Below, one piece after another: positions 42,373 to 51,382 of a stretch of 64,000 nt of DNA. The stretch lies in assembly GCA_028819845.1 (NCBI GenBank), contig JAPPKS010000030.1, positions 95,784 to 159,783 of the forward strand, given 5' to 3'. The notes beneath the pieces are model-generated. The model made no database searches. It had not been told where the DNA came from and saw nothing but the letters and a program-made list of their open reading frames with translations. This DNA comes from Candidatus Poribacteria bacterium. GTDB taxonomy: Bacteria; Poribacteria; WGA-4E; PCPOR2b. Position 1 is the stretch's first letter. Each line of letters starts with the position of its first letter. A program made the translations under genes and the position numbers.

Positions 42373-43518
42373 ATGAAGATAACAAAAATCAGGACATTTC
42401 TCGTACACCCTGGGCAGGAGAAAAACTGGCTATTTGTAAAGGTGGAGACCGACGAAGGGATTTTTGGATGGGGTGAATGTTACACGCAGGCTGACCGGGA
42501 TCGGGCGATCGAAATCTACGTTCAGGAGCTTTCGCGTTACCTTATTGCGCGGAGTCCTTTCAACATCAAGCATTTTACTTTCATGGCATATCACGACTTC
42601 GCGAATAAGCGGGGGGCCATGGATCTCTACTGTGCAATCAGCGGTATCGAGCAAGCACTCTGGGACATTGTAGGCAAAGCGTTGAACACGCCCGTTTACA
42701 ACCTGCTGGGCGGGGCGTGCCGGGACAAGATTCGAGTTTACGCCAACGGCTGGGGCGCGCAAACGATTGAGGCGTGCGCTGAACGTGCTGCACAATTGGT
42801 AGAACAGGGGTTTAACGCCATGAAATTCGACCCGTTCCCAGGCGCCTGGCGGACACATCTCAGCCGTGAAGATGAAGCCTCGGCTATCGAATGCGTGCGC
42901 GCTGTACGAGACGCCGTGGGACCCGATGTGGAGCTGCTAATTGAGGTACACCGCCGGCTTGCCCCCATGCACGCCATTCGCATCGCCCATGAACTGGAGG
43001 AATTCAACCCGTTCTGGTACGAGGAGCCAGTTTCTGCGCGTAACGTTGATGCGCTTGCCGAAGTCCGACGCGCTGTAAACCTGCCCGTTGTGACCGGTGA
43101 AGAACTATACACGAAAGGCGAGTTCCGAGAGGTTTTCGAGAAAAATGCAGCCGACATCCTCAATCCCGATGTTTGCAACTGCGGCGGTATCTTAGAACTT
43201 AAAGAAATCGCGGCGATGGCAGAGCCGTATTTCGTTACGATGGCGCCGCACAACTACAACAGTACAACGGTAGGACTCGCTGCAACACTACAGGCGTGTG
43301 CTGTAATGCCCAACTTCCTGATTACTGAATATTTTGTCAACTTCACGGCTTGCGGCAACGAGATTTCGGTCAATCCTATTCAAGTTGAGGACGGTTATGT
43401 CCAACTCCCAACAGGTGCCGGTCTAGGACTTGAATTGGACGAAGCAGCATTAGCGCACCATCCGTACCGAGAATTGCCTACGCGGCACTTGCGCGAGTTT
43501 TATGAGGAAGGGCCTTAG
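42373..43518 (+). CDS. Mandelate racemase/muconate lactonizing family dehydratase (galactonate dehydratase-like)
   Basis: This 381-residue enolase-superfamily enzyme has an N-terminal capping domain and a TIM barrel. Barrel landmarks are LLIEVHRRLAP (metal-ligand Glu, the HRR loop), FWYEEPVSARN (second metal ligand, Glu-Glu-Pro), VVTGEELYTK (third), then ADILNPDVCNCGG and MAPHNYNS with the general-acid/base His. This order fits the D-galactonate/gluconate/mannonate dehydratase subgroups that dehydrate sugar acids. The substrate needs testing. It begins a plus-strand stretch with an Ldh-family dehydrogenase 241 bases downstream. Confidence 0.9.
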   Translation: MKITKIRTFLVHPGQEKNWLFVKVETDEGIFGWGECYTQADRDRAIEIYVQELSRYLIARSPFNIKHFTFMAYHDFANKRGAMDLYCAISGIEQALWDIVGKALNTPVYNLLGGACRDKIRVYANGWGAQTIEACAERAAQLVEQGFNAMKFDPFPGAWRTHLSREDEASAIECVRAVRDAVGPDVELLIEVHRRLAPMHAIRIAHELEEFNPFWYEEPVSARNVDALAEVRRAVNLPVVTGEELYTKGEFREVFEKNAADILNPDVCNCGGILELKEIAAMAEPYFVTMAPHNYNSTTVGLAATLQACAVMPNFLITEYFVNFTACGNEISVNPIQVEDGYVQLPTGAGLGLELDEAALAHHPYRELPTRHLREFYEEGP

Positions 43519-43758
43519 TGAAACGGAAATTACTGTGGCGGTGGGCGCAACTCCGCAATGAGGGAATTAGGGTCGTCGGCAATTTCGGTTGAGCCAGATT
43601 AGGTAGCGCTTCATTTTGAGCAAAGTGCAGATCGCGTCTCTTTTACCGTACCTAAGGTAACGCTTTACCAAGCCGCTGTGATACACCATTCATACTGTTC
43701 ACACCGTTGTACATGCCGCAAGGTTTTATTTCACCCTTTACTTTAAGAGGTAGCATCA

Positions 43759-44763
43759 ATGAATCAACCGCCAGAAACTTTCGTTCGAGTTCAGGAAGAC
43801 AATCTCCTTGCCTTTTCCACGGCTTGTTTTGAGAAGGTTGGACTGAATAAAAATCATGCGGCTTTGATTAGCCGCTTGCTGGTAAATTCCGATCTCCGCG
43901 GCGTGCGCAGTCATGGGACGCGGTTGGTCAATGGTTACTGCAGTAGTATCGAGAATGGGCACATTAATCCAGAACCCGACGTTCGCCTTCTCCACGAGAC
44001 TCCAACCGCTGTGGTTTTACACGGCGATGGAACACTGGGTTATCTTCCAATGGTTCGTGCTACCGAAAAGGCAATTGTTAAGGCGAAGGATGTCGGCATC
44101 GGAATGGGGCTGGTCCGGCACATAGGCCACTACGGATCAGCGGGGCATTACGCGCGAATGTGTATGGATGAGGGCTGCATCGGTTTTTCGGTGCAGGGGT
44201 ACCAAGATCACGGGAACGCCAGTGGACAGGAAATAAAGCCCCAGCTTGGCTATATTGGTAACCCGCCAATCTGCTTTGCCATACCCTCTGCGGACGAACC
44301 GCCACTGGTGCTTGACGCAGCGGCGTGTATCCTGGGAGATTACCAGCGCGGCGCCGAGTTTGATGAGCTGCTCTCTAAAATTCCCGCAGCATTTTTCAAG
44401 AGTATCGGCTACGTCGCTGTGGCGAGTTTACTCGGCGGCGGTTTAACGGGTTTTACGATTCCTGCTGCTGATTCAAATGTGAAACATTGGCGGGATGCCC
44501 AACTTGGAGGCATGGTGCTTGCCATCCACGTGGAAACTGTGGTTCCGGAGGAGGTTTTCCGCGCGGAAGTGGATAGGTACGTGCGTGATGTGCGGGAAAC
44601 TTATGAACCGATGCCCGGCACCGATCAAGCGCTGCTTCCCGGCGCCGTTGAGGAAGAGCGTTTTCAGACACATCAGCGTGAAGGTATCCGCTACGGGAAG
44701 GTCGAGCAAGATTCGGCGCGCGCAGTAAGCCAGCGGTTGGATGTACCGCTGCCATGGAAATGA
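43759..44763 (+). CDS. Ldh family (malate/L-sulfolactate/ureidoglycolate-type) oxidoreductase
   Basis: This 334-residue protein belongs to the NAD(P)-dependent Ldh_2 family. Features are the RSHGTRLVNGY segment (about residues 52-62), the active-site LVRHIGHYGSAGHYARM (about 115-131) and the cofactor-binding GYIGNPPICFAIPS. It differs from malate dehydrogenases of the classical Rossmann type. Members oxidise 2-hydroxy acids such as sulfolactate and ureidoglycolate. Its pairing with a sugar-acid dehydratase suggests a carbohydrate-derived substrate. It has GAGG ten bases upstream of ATG 43759. The last part (VPEEVFRAEVDRYVRDV) is typical of the family. Confidence 0.88.
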   Translation: MNQPPETFVRVQEDNLLAFSTACFEKVGLNKNHAALISRLLVNSDLRGVRSHGTRLVNGYCSSIENGHINPEPDVRLLHETPTAVVLHGDGTLGYLPMVRATEKAIVKAKDVGIGMGLVRHIGHYGSAGHYARMCMDEGCIGFSVQGYQDHGNASGQEIKPQLGYIGNPPICFAIPSADEPPLVLDAAACILGDYQRGAEFDELLSKIPAAFFKSIGYVAVASLLGGGLTGFTIPAADSNVKHWRDAQLGGMVLAIHVETVVPEEVFRAEVDRYVRDVRETYEPMPGTDQALLPGAVEEERFQTHQREGIRYGKVEQDSARAVSQRLDVPLPWK

Positions 44764-44867
44764 ATCTCAGGCGATTATTGGCGAATCATTACAAATCCCT
44801 TGTTAATATCTCTTTAACGGCGATGCGCAACGTCGATTGGCATGTGTTAAACCTCAAGTATTTTGGG

Positions 44868-44896
44868 TTGACGTGTAAGGTTAGCTATAGTATAAT
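44868..44896 (+). promoter_or_regulatory. Sigma-70 promoter for the rsmD-isomerase-oxidoreductase transcript
   Basis: TTGACG at 44868-44873 and a perfect TATAAT at 44891-44896 are separated by 17 bases. rsmD starts at 44951, so the leader is about 50 bases. Confidence 0.8.
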
Positions 44897-44950
44897 CTGC
44901 CTATATTTGCTACACGTTGAAAACCTGAAATCGCCATCAAGGTCCTCACT

Positions 44951-45526
44951 ATGAGAATCATCGCCGGAGCATTCAAGGGAAGGCGTTTATCAGTAAAAAG
45001 GGCAAAGATACGACCGACTTCGGACCGTGTTAAGGGTGCGTTGTTTAGCATCCTTCGGGAAAGCGTTGACGACGCTAAATTTTTAGACCTTTGTGCAGGG
45101 ACAGGAAACATCGGCATCGAAGCGTTGAGCCGGGGCGCAAAATCGGTAACGTTTATCGATCACGATTTCCAATGTATTCGGGTGATTGCTTCCAACCTGG
45201 AACAGTGCGGCATCTACCGCAACGATCCACAGGCAACTCTCATCAATTTAACGGCTCAGAAAGGTCTGAACTTCCTCGGAAGACATCAAGCAGAATTCAA
45301 TCTGATTTACTTTGACCCGCCTTATGACGCCAATATCTACAACGCTTGCCTGGAAATTGTCGCTAAAAATCGAATACTTGCTCGATTGGGCAAGCTTGTT
45401 GTGGAACATCGAAAAAGCAGAGAGCTAAATCTTCCGACGCTGTCAACCACAGGGTTAATGTCGAATAGACAGGAAGCGTACGGCGATACTGCGCTGTCAT
45501 TTTACGAATGGAGGGAAAGCGAGTGA
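44951..45526 (+). CDS. rsmD: 16S rRNA (guanine(966)-N2)-methyltransferase RsmD
   Basis: This 191-residue methyltransferase has the RsmD N-terminal signature MRIIAGAFKGRRL and RPTSDRVKGALFSIL, motif I FLDLCAGTGNIGIEAL (44-59) and the catalytic motif FDPPYD (121-126). It modifies 16S rRNA at guanine 966 on the small subunit. Its stop codon overlaps the GTG of the next gene (GTGA), coupling it to a sugar isomerase-like gene. coaD often follows rsmD in other genomes but does not here. Confidence 0.95.
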   Translation: MRIIAGAFKGRRLSVKRAKIRPTSDRVKGALFSILRESVDDAKFLDLCAGTGNIGIEALSRGAKSVTFIDHDFQCIRVIASNLEQCGIYRNDPQATLINLTAQKGLNFLGRHQAEFNLIYFDPPYDANIYNACLEIVAKNRILARLGKLVVEHRKSRELNLPTLSTTGLMSNRQEAYGDTALSFYEWRESE

Positions 45527-46320
45527 AATTAGGAAGTCAGGAAGGGCTCGTGCCGGGAAGGGATCTCGCCGAAAAATTGGATAATCTTGCAGCATACGGT
45601 TATGAAGGCATTGAGTTTGGAGGCGGCGAATTAGAGAAACGTCAAGATGAAATCATTAAGGCAACGGAGAATCACCCGGTCAAACCGAGCGCAGTCTGCG
45701 CGGGGTATCCAGGCATGTTGTTGGACAGCGATCTGCATGAACGCGGCAGAACGGTTGCAGGAATTCGTGCTTTACTCAAGGCAGCTGCAAATATCGGCGC
45801 AATCGGACTGGTTGTTGTCCCCGCGTTTGGCGCACCGCGAATACAGGATTTGAGCCCTTACAAATCCGCGCGGCAGCTTGAAACTGAGCTGCTAGTCCAC
45901 CTCCTAAAAGATCTTGGCGGGTATGCTCAAGAGGTTGGTTCCATAATCCTCTTGGAACCGCTGAACCGGTATGAAACGCACTATATGCGAACCCTCGCTG
46001 ACGGCGTTGACATCTGCAAGCAAGTAAACAACCCGAATGTTGCAATTATGGCGGACTTTTTCCACATGAGCATTGAGGAACGGAATATTGCAGAAAGTAT
46101 CAAAGCCAACAGCGATTACATTAAACATGTTCATTTGGCTGACAGCACTCGTGAACCTCCCGGTTACGGCCATACGGATTTCAAATCAGGTTTTAAAGCG
46201 TTACGAAAGATTGACTATCAACACCACATGGTGCTTGAGTGCAGCGTGCCTGGGCCGGGTGAGGTGGAGTTGCCCAAATCGGCGCAATACATGAATCAGT
46301 GGCTGCAGCGGAGGAAATAA
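45523..46320 (+). CDS. Sugar phosphate isomerase/epimerase-like TIM-barrel protein, second
   Basis: This protein of about 265 residues has the xylose isomerase-like TIM-barrel fold. The second strand has GYEGIEFGGGEL, the metal-site strand is SIILLEPLNRYETHYMRTL (Glu), followed by NVAIMADFFHMSIEERN (His-Met), DYIKHVHLADSTREPPGYGH and a closing MVLECSVPG strand. This is typical of D-tagatose/psicose epimerase-type or inosose-type enzymes. I choose the GTG at 45523, eight bases after GGAGG, overlapping the rsmD stop codon; an in-frame ATG at 45508 would lie upstream of that site. It is followed four bases later by a Gfo/Idh/MocA dehydrogenase. Confidence 0.88.
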   Translation: MKLGSQEGLVPGRDLAEKLDNLAAYGYEGIEFGGGELEKRQDEIIKATENHPVKPSAVCAGYPGMLLDSDLHERGRTVAGIRALLKAAANIGAIGLVVVPAFGAPRIQDLSPYKSARQLETELLVHLLKDLGGYAQEVGSIILLEPLNRYETHYMRTLADGVDICKQVNNPNVAIMADFFHMSIEERNIAESIKANSDYIKHVHLADSTREPPGYGHTDFKSGFKALRKIDYQHHMVLECSVPGPGEVELPKSAQYMNQWLQRRK

Positions 46321-46324
46321 GCGG

Positions 46325-47290
46325 GTGCAAGTTAGAGTTGGCGCAATCGGCGTGGGGCATATGGCGGGCGGCCATCTGGAAAATCTAGCAGGATTCCAGG
46401 ATGTTCGACTCACCGCGGTGTGCGACATTTTAGAGGAGCAAGCCGAGCGAAGAGCGGAGGAATTTGGAGCAACACCCTATACCGACTATAAAGAGATGTT
46501 CGACAAAGAAGAACTTGACGCGGTTTACATCTGTACGCCTCCCTTTGCGCACGGCGGACAGGAGCAGATTTCTTGTGATTTGGGGATTCCCTTTTTTGTC
46601 GAAAAGCCGATTGCCGTACAATTGGAGCAGGCGATTGAAATTCACGAAGCCATCGAAGGAAGCGGGATTATTACCAGCGTCGGATACCATTGGCGATACC
46701 AAAGGAATGTAGAGCGGGCGCAAGCTGCCCTGAAAGACGAGCAAATCGTCGGTGCATTGGGCTACTGGATGGGCGGCATGCCGGGGGTTGGATGGTGGCG
46801 GGTTCGCGCACAGTCAGGGGGGCAACACGTTGAGCAGACAACGCACATATTCGATCTTTGCCGTTACCTTGTCGGCAGCGAAGCAATTTCCGTACACGGG
46901 TTCGCCGCAAAGGGAAGCATGACCGACATTCCCAACTATGACATTGATGACATGAGCGTGGTTAACATTGGATTTGAAAACGGCGCGGCCGCAAACATTA
47001 CTTCGGCGTGCATATTGTCAGCTTGGGGACGGATAAAGCTTGAAGTTTTTTGCCGCGATGTATTCGTCGAAGTAAGTGGAAGTTCTGTCAGTATCAATCG
47101 CGCAGGCAGCACTGAGACGCGTGAAGATAATTCTGATGGATATTTGCGCGAAGACCGTGTCTTTATTGATGCCGTTAAAAGTGGAGATGCCTCCAGAATC
47201 CGTTCACCTTACAGCGATGCACTTCAAACCTTCCGCCTTACGATGGCGGCAAGTGATTCATTTGCAAAAGGGAAACAGATAAATCTCTAA
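46325..47290 (+). CDS. Gfo/Idh/MocA-family oxidoreductase
   Basis: This 321-residue NAD(P)-dependent dehydrogenase has a Rossmann start (RVGAIGVGHMAGGHLENL), CDILEEQ at the end of strand 2, and the YICTPPFAHGGQ segment. The cluster signature FVEKPIA (Lys-Pro) lies at about residues 95-101, and the C-terminal catalytic domain contains SVGYHWRYQRNVERA. Members oxidise sugar, inositol or amino-sugar hydroxyls. The GTG start at 46325 is ten bases after GGAGG. The tight coupling to the upstream isomerase suggests a two-step conversion, for example inositol or ketose metabolism. Confidence 0.88.
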   Translation: MQVRVGAIGVGHMAGGHLENLAGFQDVRLTAVCDILEEQAERRAEEFGATPYTDYKEMFDKEELDAVYICTPPFAHGGQEQISCDLGIPFFVEKPIAVQLEQAIEIHEAIEGSGIITSVGYHWRYQRNVERAQAALKDEQIVGALGYWMGGMPGVGWWRVRAQSGGQHVEQTTHIFDLCRYLVGSEAISVHGFAAKGSMTDIPNYDIDDMSVVNIGFENGAAANITSACILSAWGRIKLEVFCRDVFVEVSGSSVSINRAGSTETREDNSDGYLREDRVFIDAVKSGDASRIRSPYSDALQTFRLTMAASDSFAKGKQINL

Positions 47291-47634
47291 AAGCGTTGCT
47301 GCATAAGGACTTACCGGCACCCAAACTACAGCTCACCGAGTAAAACCCGCCTTGAAAAACAACCGTTGCATATGCCATTCTCGGAATTTTGAAATTTCAT
47401 GTCGAAAGAACCCGATTGATTCGGCCTTATTGTCGAAAGACTCCCTTCCGCTTTGGTTGGTAAAATGTAAAGATCTTCAAGATGAGTATGGTTAGAAAAT
47501 AGTCAAATTTGCAATAGCAATGCGGGGCAAGATGCCCCGCCTACGGCGGGTGCAGTGGTGAATGATGCCCGGCTTACGCCGGTTGCATCGGGGCAAGATT
47601 TCCCGCGTACGATGTGAATTGCGGAGGATTTTAG
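47291..47634. other. Intergenic region with repeat block
   Basis: The first 220 bases show nothing recognisable, with no tRNA or terminator. The last 100 contain two copies of a GGGGCAAGAT palindromic repeat described separately, followed by GGAGG and the next gene. Confidence 0.6.
47521..47614. repeat. Two GCGGGGCAAGATGCCCCGC-type palindromic repeats
   Basis: The first copy (47522-47541) is a near-perfect palindrome: GCGGGGC, AAGAT, GCCCCGC. It is followed by CTACGGCGGGTGCA. The second copy (47586-47612) has a degenerated right arm. The unit recurs in many environmental bacterial genomes as a scattered intergenic element. Confidence 0.7.
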
Positions 47635-48642
47635 ATGTTAAGAATTGGGGTCATCGGCGCCGGACGTATGAGCAGAATCCACCTTGAAAATATTATGCGC
47701 CATGTTCCTGATGCCGATGTGGTAGCTGTAGCGGACACTCGTTTACGGGCGGCAGAAGAGGCGGCAGACCAGTTCCGGATACCGCGTGCATTATCAGATC
47801 ATGGCGAAATTTTGAATGACCCAACGATTCAGGCAGTCGTCATCTGTTCTCCCTCCCCAACTCATCCACAGATTATTCGAGAATCAGCATTGGCAGCGAA
47901 ACATATTTTCTGTGAGAAACCGATTGGATTTGACCTAAAAGCAATCGATCTGGCGTTGGCGGCTGTTGAAAAAGCGGGCGTGAAGTTACAGATTGGCTTT
48001 AATCGACGCTTTGACGCCAACTTCCACCGCGTGTGGAAAATGGTAGATGCAGGCAAAGTCGGAACACCCCATGTCTTGCGCATTACGAGCCGTGATCCTG
48101 AGCCGCCGTCGCCCGATTATGTGCGCACATGGGGAGGCGTTTTTTTGGAAACATCAATCCACGATTTTGATATGGCGCGTTACATCATGGGAAGCGAGGC
48201 CGTCGAAATCTATGCGGCCGGCGGGGTGTTAGTACACACGGATTTTGCGGCGTCCGGCGATCTTGATACGGTAGTCATCACAATTCGATTTGCAAATGGC
48301 GCAATTGGAACCATTGATAACAGCTACCAGGCAGTGTACGGGTACGATCAGCGGCTAGAGGTATTTGGCGACGCGGGTATGATGCGCATTGAAAACAACA
48401 CGACAGATACCCATATTCATGCCGACACAAGCGGGATTCACAGTGCGCAGCCGTTATACTTTTTCATCGAACGATACCAAGCGTCTTATCTAGCTGAAAT
48501 GAAAGAATTCGTCACCGCGATTCAGAAGGATACACAGCCGCTCGTGGGGGGCGTTGACGGGCGCGCGTCAATTGTGATGGCATTAGCGGCGCGAAAATCC
48601 TATGATGAACATCGAATTGTCCAATTAGACGAGTTTGATTAG
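47635..48642 (+). CDS. Inositol 2-dehydrogenase-like Gfo/Idh/MocA oxidoreductase
   Basis: This 335-residue NAD-dependent dehydrogenase begins with RIGVIGAGRMSRIHLENI. Strand 2 ends in AVADTR (Asp, NAD preference), then come VVICSPSPTHPQI, HIFCEKPIGFD (Lys in the conserved EKP) and LQIGFNRRFD, FLETSIHDFDMARYI (catalytic Asp/His) and a C-terminal NSYQAVYGYDQRLE. The pattern, including the Asp-His pair at the start of the helix, is that of myo-inositol 2-dehydrogenases (IolG type), but other sugar-alcohol substrates are possible. ATG 47635 has GGAGG eight bases upstream. Confidence 0.9.
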   Translation: MLRIGVIGAGRMSRIHLENIMRHVPDADVVAVADTRLRAAEEAADQFRIPRALSDHGEILNDPTIQAVVICSPSPTHPQIIRESALAAKHIFCEKPIGFDLKAIDLALAAVEKAGVKLQIGFNRRFDANFHRVWKMVDAGKVGTPHVLRITSRDPEPPSPDYVRTWGGVFLETSIHDFDMARYIMGSEAVEIYAAGGVLVHTDFAASGDLDTVVITIRFANGAIGTIDNSYQAVYGYDQRLEVFGDAGMMRIENNTTDTHIHADTSGIHSAQPLYFFIERYQASYLAEMKEFVTAIQKDTQPLVGGVDGRASIVMALAARKSYDEHRIVQLDEFD

Positions 48643-48798
48643 CGGCATTTTTAATTGGCAAACTGGCACCATTGCACCGCCGGCAGCAATTCGGAAGCCT
48701 TCCCGTGCAAGCAAACGGTATTGACGTACCTGTGCGATGGATGCGCGATCGGTGTTGCGTAATATTTCCATTTAGACAAACTTGTTTGGAGGAACGGA

Positions 48799-49974
48799 AT
48801 GAATGTACATGAATATCAAGCGAAAGAAATATTAGAAACCCACGGTGTAAATGTCCCGCGCGGAGAAGTAGCGTCCACTCCCGATGAAGCGGAGCGGGTA
48901 GCCCGGCAACTAGACTGTCCTACATACGTTGTGAAAGCCCAAATTCACGCTGGCGGACGCGGAAAGGGAGGCGGCGTCAAGCTCGCCACTAGCGCTGAAA
49001 TGGTCCGAGAGCACGCTGAGGCAATTCTCGGCATGCAACTGGTCACGCACCAGACGGGGCCGGGCGGAAAGCGGGTACGGAAATGTCTGGTCGCCGAGGC
49101 GCAAGAGATTGTACGGGAACTATACCTCAGCATCGTCCTTGATCGAGCGAGTTCCCGGTTGGTAATGATGGGAAGCGAAGAGGGCGGTGTGGACATTGAA
49201 GCGGTTGCCGCGACTAGTCCTGAAAAAATTCTTAATGAGGTGATTGATTCGTCAGTCGGCTTTCAAGCCTTTCAAGCGCGAAAACTGGCTTACGGCTTGA
49301 ATATTCCCGAAAATCTCATCTCCAAGGCAACCGATATGATGAGCGGTTTGTACAATACTTTCGTTGACTGCGACTGCTTACTTGCAGAGATTAACCCGCT
49401 GGCTATCACAAAGACTGACAACGGCCCCGATTTGCTTGCTGTCGACGCAAAGCTGAATTTCGACGACAACGCGCTGTGGCGGCATAAAGATATCGAAGCC
49501 ATGCGAGACCCGCACGAAGAAAATCCGAGAGAGTTGGAAGCCAAAAAGTCGGGCTTGAGTTACATCAGCCTTGATGGAAACATAGGCTGCATGGTCAACG
49601 GGGCCGGGCTGGCGATGGCGACGATGGATTTAATTAAGCTGCACGGCGGGGAACCCGCGAATTTCCTTGATGTCGGCGGCGGTGTCACAACCGAAGGTGT
49701 TGAACACGCTTTTCGCTTGATTCTCGCCGATGAAAAGGTGAAAGCGGTGCTGGTGAATATTTTCGGAGGAATCGTGAAATGCGACACGATCGCCAACGGG
49801 ATTATTGAAGCGATTAAGCAGGTCGATTTAAAGGTGCCGCTGGTTGTGCGGTTAGAGGGTACAAATGTTGAGTTGGCGAAAGGACTGTTTGCTAATTCCG
49901 GTTTGAATTTAATCACCGCCGACGGGTTAACAGAATCCGCGCAAAAAGCGGTGGCTGCGGCACAGGGAAGGTAA
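48799..49974 (+). CDS. sucC: Succinate-CoA ligase (ADP-forming) subunit beta
   Basis: This 391-residue protein has the ATP-grasp nucleotide-binding fold: [75 protein letters not shown] and [20 protein letters not shown]. It forms the beta subunit of the TCA-cycle enzyme with SucD. The normal partner gene sucD is not adjacent; it lies 5.3 kb downstream at 55256, with four other genes between. ATG 48799 follows GGAGGAACGGA. Confidence 0.96.
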   Translation: MNVHEYQAKEILETHGVNVPRGEVASTPDEAERVARQLDCPTYVVKAQIHAGGRGKGGGVKLATSAEMVREHAEAILGMQLVTHQTGPGGKRVRKCLVAEAQEIVRELYLSIVLDRASSRLVMMGSEEGGVDIEAVAATSPEKILNEVIDSSVGFQAFQARKLAYGLNIPENLISKATDMMSGLYNTFVDCDCLLAEINPLAITKTDNGPDLLAVDAKLNFDDNALWRHKDIEAMRDPHEENPRELEAKKSGLSYISLDGNIGCMVNGAGLAMATMDLIKLHGGEPANFLDVGGGVTTEGVEHAFRLILADEKVKAVLVNIFGGIVKCDTIANGIIEAIKQVDLKVPLVVRLEGTNVELAKGLFANSGLNLITADGLTESAQKAVAAAQGR

Positions 49975-49975
49975 A

Positions 49976-51211
49976 ATGAAGATACCTTGGCATCATCAGA
50001 TTCTTATTAGATTTGCGAGTATAATGCTGCTGTGCATGCTCAGTTGTTCCGATGGTGACTCTCCCCCGGACAATATCGGAGATGTTTTGGACATCATTAG
50101 GGATCCAGCTTTTTCAAGCGTTGCTACGGCAAACACGAGATTTGGCTTTAAGTTGCTTTCGGATGTCCAATCACGCGAACCGGGAACGAATATCTTCATC
50201 TCTCCATTGAGCATCTCGATAGCGCTCACCATGACGTACAATGGTGCTGTTGAAGACACACAACTCGCCATGGCGGAGGTTTTAGAAATAGAAGGGTTGG
50301 ACAGAGACTCCGTCAACCGCTCGAACGCCGCCTTGCGAGAGAGCCTCGAAAACCGTGGATCAGAAGTCCAACTTTCGATCGCAAATTCGATTTGGGGACG
50401 GCAGGGCGTTGAATTTAACCCCGATTTTTTGAATCGAAACCGTGAATTTTTTGGTGCGGAAATTACCGCGCTGGATTTTGGTGCGCCGGAAGCGCCAGAA
50501 ACCATCAACGGTTGGGTAGATACAAACACAAAGGGGAAAATAAAGAAGATTGTTCAACGCATCGATCCCCGGACACTGATTATGTTGATTAACGCGATCT
50601 ATTTCAAAGGTAGTTGGAAGGAGGAGTTCGACAAGTCAAGAACACGGGACGGTATTTTCCGGTTATCGGATGGGGCCGAGAAGCAGGTACCGATGATGAC
50701 CCGAGAGGGAGCGTACCCATACTTTCGCGGCGATGCATTTGAAGCAGCGAGCTTACCCTACGGGGACGGGAATGTGAACATGTATATCTTCCTGCCCGAC
50801 CGCGACTCGAATTTAGATGAGTTTCTGGGTGTTCTAAATTCTGAAAATTGGTTAATCTGGTTGCCGCAGTTTCGCGAAGGTACGGATGACAGCATGATAA
50901 TTCTACCGCGGTTCAAACTGGAGTATGAAGTGAAGCTGAATGACACCCTCAAAACGCTCGGGATGGACATCGCTTTCGGTGGTGGAGCGGATTTCAGCGG
51001 GATGGGACCAAGTTTGTTCATTAGCGAAGTTCGGCACAAAGCCATCGTGGAGGTTAACGAAGAGGGCACTGAAGCAGCAGCGGTAACTGTTGTCGTAGGT
51101 GTTGAGTCTGCGCCGCCAAGCTTCATTGTAGACCGGCCTTTCTTTTTTGCTATCTATGACGGCTTGACCAAGTCCATGTTGTTCATGGGAATTGTCGTTG
51201 AACCGATGTAG
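49976..51211 (+). CDS. Serpin-family protease inhibitor lipoprotein
   Basis: This 411-residue protein has a signal ending in a lipobox-like Cys24 (CMLSC), so it is likely exported and lipid-tethered. It has the serpin fold: NTRFGFKLLSDV at helix A, NIFISPLSISIALTMTYNGA, INAIYFKGSWKEEF, LPYGDGNVNMYIFLPD, and the C-terminal VDRPFFFAIYDGLTKSMLFMG. The reactive-loop hinge is EEGTEAAA (362-369), small residues as required for inhibitory serpins, followed by VTVVVGVESAPPSF. An inhibitory function is likely; the P1 residue cannot be assigned reliably. It starts one base after the sucC stop codon. Bacterial serpins are uncommon and usually protect against host or own proteases. Confidence 0.92.
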   Translation: MKIPWHHQILIRFASIMLLCMLSCSDGDSPPDNIGDVLDIIRDPAFSSVATANTRFGFKLLSDVQSREPGTNIFISPLSISIALTMTYNGAVEDTQLAMAEVLEIEGLDRDSVNRSNAALRESLENRGSEVQLSIANSIWGRQGVEFNPDFLNRNREFFGAEITALDFGAPEAPETINGWVDTNTKGKIKKIVQRIDPRTLIMLINAIYFKGSWKEEFDKSRTRDGIFRLSDGAEKQVPMMTREGAYPYFRGDAFEAASLPYGDGNVNMYIFLPDRDSNLDEFLGVLNSENWLIWLPQFREGTDDSMIILPRFKLEYEVKLNDTLKTLGMDIAFGGGADFSGMGPSLFISEVRHKAIVEVNEEGTEAAAVTVVVGVESAPPSFIVDRPFFFAIYDGLTKSMLFMGIVVEPM

Positions 51212-51382
51212 CTAACCGAACGCCGTGACGATTAGGCTGGACACAAACTCTGCATACAGGGCGCACCAATACCGGGTGAGCCGCAATGGTAGGGCAATTC
51301 CCCAAAAGAGGTAGACCGTCGCGGGTAAGCAACACACGACACACTCTAGTCTTATGCAGCACAATTTCAAGGAGATGCAAAT

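Noticed and set aside
48721..48726. TTGACG upstream of sucC as a promoter -35
   Set aside because: No acceptable -10 at 16-18 bases distance.
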